Below are positions 42,235 to 43,521 of a stretch of 43,521 bases of DNA, in pieces. Every line of letters begins with the position of its first letter. The first letter of the stretch is position 1. The notes beneath the pieces were generated by a model. The model was not told the DNA's origin. It saw only the letters and a program-made list of their open reading frames with translations, and ran no database searches. Made by a program: the position numbers and the translations under genes. Source of the DNA: Streptomyces niveus (GTDB taxonomy: Bacteria; Actinomycetota; Actinomycetes; Streptomycetales; Streptomycetaceae). Location of the stretch: the NCBI RefSeq assembly GCF_001723055.1, contig NZ_MDCR01000195.1, forward strand, positions 1 to 43,521. Direction: 5' to 3'.

Positions 42235-43521
42235 ATGTCCCTCAGTTTCCCGTCCGACTTCATATGGGGCACCGCCACCGCCGCCTACCAGATCGAGGGC
42301 GGCGCGCGGGACATCGGCCGTACCCCGTCGATCTGGGACACCTTCAGCCACACCCCCGGCAAGGTCGAGAACGGCGACACCGGCGACACCGCCGCCGACC
42401 ACATCAACCGCCGGGCCGAGGACGTGCGCCTCATGGCGGACCTCGGGGTGAACGCGTACCGCTTCTCGGTCTCCTGGTCGCGTGTCCAGCCCATCGGGCG
42501 CGGCCCGGCCGTGCAGCGCGGTCTGGACTTCTACCGCAAGCTCGTCGACGACCTGCTGGAGCGCGGCATCCGGCCCGTCCTGACCCTCTACCACTGGGAC
42601 CTGCCGCACGATCTGGAGACGGCGGGCGGCTGGCCGGTGCGTGAGACGGCGTTCAGGTTCGCGGAGTACGCGCGGATCCTCGGTGACGCGCTCGGCGACC
42701 GCGTCGACCGCTGGGTCACCCTCAACGAGCCCTGGTGCAGCGCGTTTCTGGGGTACGCCTCCGGGGTGCACGCGCCGGGCCGGACGGATCCGGTGCTCGC
42801 GCTGAAGGCCGCGCACCATCTCAACCTCGGCCACGGTCTGGCCACGCAGGCGCTGCGCACCGTGCTGCCCAGACGCGCGCAGGTGACCGTCTGCCACAAC
42901 GCGGCTGCGGTGCGGGCCCGTTCGCAGTCGCCGGAGGATCTGGACGCGCGCCGCCGTATCGACGCGCTGGCGAACCGGATCTTCACCGGGCCGATGCTGG
43001 CGGGCGCGTACCCGGAGGACCTGTTCAAGGACACCGCCCGGATCACGGACTGGTCGTTCGTGAAGGCGGACGACCCGGCGACGATCAACCAGCCGCTGGA
43101 CTGGCTGGGCATCAACTACTACACGCCGCATCTGGTGTCGGCAGCGACGGGCGCCGGCGCGGACGCCGCCCGCCGCGACAGCCACGGCCACGCGCACGGC
43201 GCGGGCGAGAAGTCCCCGTGGCCGGGCGCCGAGTCCGTGACGTTCCATCAGCCGCCGGGCGAGGTCACGGAGATGGGCTGGTCGGTCGATCCGACCGGGC
43301 TGTACGACGTGCTGATGCGCTTCACCCGCGAGGCGCCCGACGTACCGCTGGTGATCACCGAGAACGGCGCGGCGTACGAGGACACGCCGGACGCGGCGGG
43401 CGTCGTGCACGACCCGGACCGGATCCGCTTCCTGCACGGGCATCTGTCGGCGGCGCACCGGGCGATGGCCGACGGGGCGGATGTACGGGGCTACTTCCTC
43501 TGGTCGCTGCTGGACAACTTC
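42235..43521 (+). CDS. bglC: GH1 beta-glucosidase BglC, 3' end outside window
   Basis: An intracellular beta-glucosidase that hydrolyses imported cellobiose. The window contains 429 codons; only the C-terminal end is missing (it stops in WSLLDNF). The GH1 start [18 protein letters not shown], acid/base E165 in TLNEPW and nucleophile E376 in ITENGA are visible, along with NYYTPHLVS. An ATG after GGAGCG gives the usual N-terminus. It is last in the ceb operon. In Streptomyces scabies the homologue also controls inducer levels for the thaxtomin pathway; nothing here shows such a pathway. Confidence 0.95.
   Translation, partial: MSLSFPSDFIWGTATAAYQIEGGARDIGRTPSIWDTFSHTPGKVENGDTGDTAADHINRRAEDVRLMADLGVNAYRFSVSWSRVQPIGRGPAVQRGLDFYRKLVDDLLERGIRPVLTLYHWDLPHDLETAGGWPVRETAFRFAEYARILGDALGDRVDRWVTLNEPWCSAFLGYASGVHAPGRTDPVLALKAAHHLNLGHGLATQALRTVLPRRAQVTVCHNAAAVRARSQSPEDLDARRRIDALANRIFTGPMLAGAYPEDLFKDTARITDWSFVKADDPATINQPLDWLGINYYTPHLVSAATGAGADAARRDSHGHAHGAGEKSPWPGAESVTFHQPPGEVTEMGWSVDPTGLYDVLMRFTREAPDVPLVITENGAAYEDTPDAAGVVHDPDRIRFLHGHLSAAHRAMADGADVRGYFLWSLLDNF

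Overview
The window is chromosomal DNA of a high-GC actinomycete, almost certainly Streptomyces. The evidence is strong GC bias at third codon positions, many GTG starts with four-base start/stop overlaps, an adpA gene with a TTA (bldA-dependent) codon between its two domains, desferrioxamine-type uptake genes behind an iron box, a cellobiose cebEFG-bglC operon behind a perfect CebR palindrome, and a DasR-type site next to a GH20 hexosaminidase. From memory, the backbone order (leucine-degradation cluster, desEF, hexosaminidase, glmS, adpA, orn, tRNA-His, cebEFG, bglC) matches the S. coelicolor SCO276x-SCO2798 segment; I could not align it.

Region by region: 1-3186 (minus) is a fused double-unit ABC exporter cut by the left edge. 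3369-7692 (minus) is a guanidino-compound operon (SSS symporter, agmatinase-family ureohydrolase, TPP-dependent decarboxylase-like enzyme) with a divergent PucR regulator at 7821-9266. 9270-15186 looks accessory: a four-gene envelope thiol-redox cassette (CcdA-like, DsbA-like, a CPVC membrane protein, a small exported Cys protein), a PPOX-fold protein, a PLP dehydratase/APH-kinase pair, and an EACC1 gene followed by a truncated caspase-like effector. EACC1 is the constant component of a recently recognised class of actinobacterial conflict systems. 15385-17468 is an LCAD-like acyl-CoA dehydrogenase plus thioesterase II. 17570-19031 holds a phosphatase-type gene and a peroxiredoxin.

19021-25485 is a leucine/branched-chain acyl-CoA degradation cluster: a TetR regulator divergent from carboxylase beta and alpha subunits, HMG-CoA lyase and acyl-CoA dehydrogenase, with two matching palindromes in the divergent promoter. 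25685-26850 holds a DUF899 protein and a VOC protein. 26933-28874 is an iron box with desE and desF. The biosynthetic genes desABCD expected next to them are absent. In their place are a PlsC-type acyltransferase, an 85-bp MITE-like element with inverted ends, and a small unknown gene whose stop codon lies in the element.

30227-38679 runs through hexosaminidase, a DUF4429/SHOCT protein, a small conserved protein, glmS, a universal stress protein, a small membrane protein, adpA and orn. A tRNA-His(GTG) with its own terminator follows. 38921-43521 is the cellobiose operon: promoter, CebR operator, cebE, cebF, cebG and bglC (cut by the right edge). No cebR gene lies beside it in the window.

The most interesting items are the EACC1/caspase remnant, the four-gene redox cassette, and the desABCD gap with its mobile-element scar.
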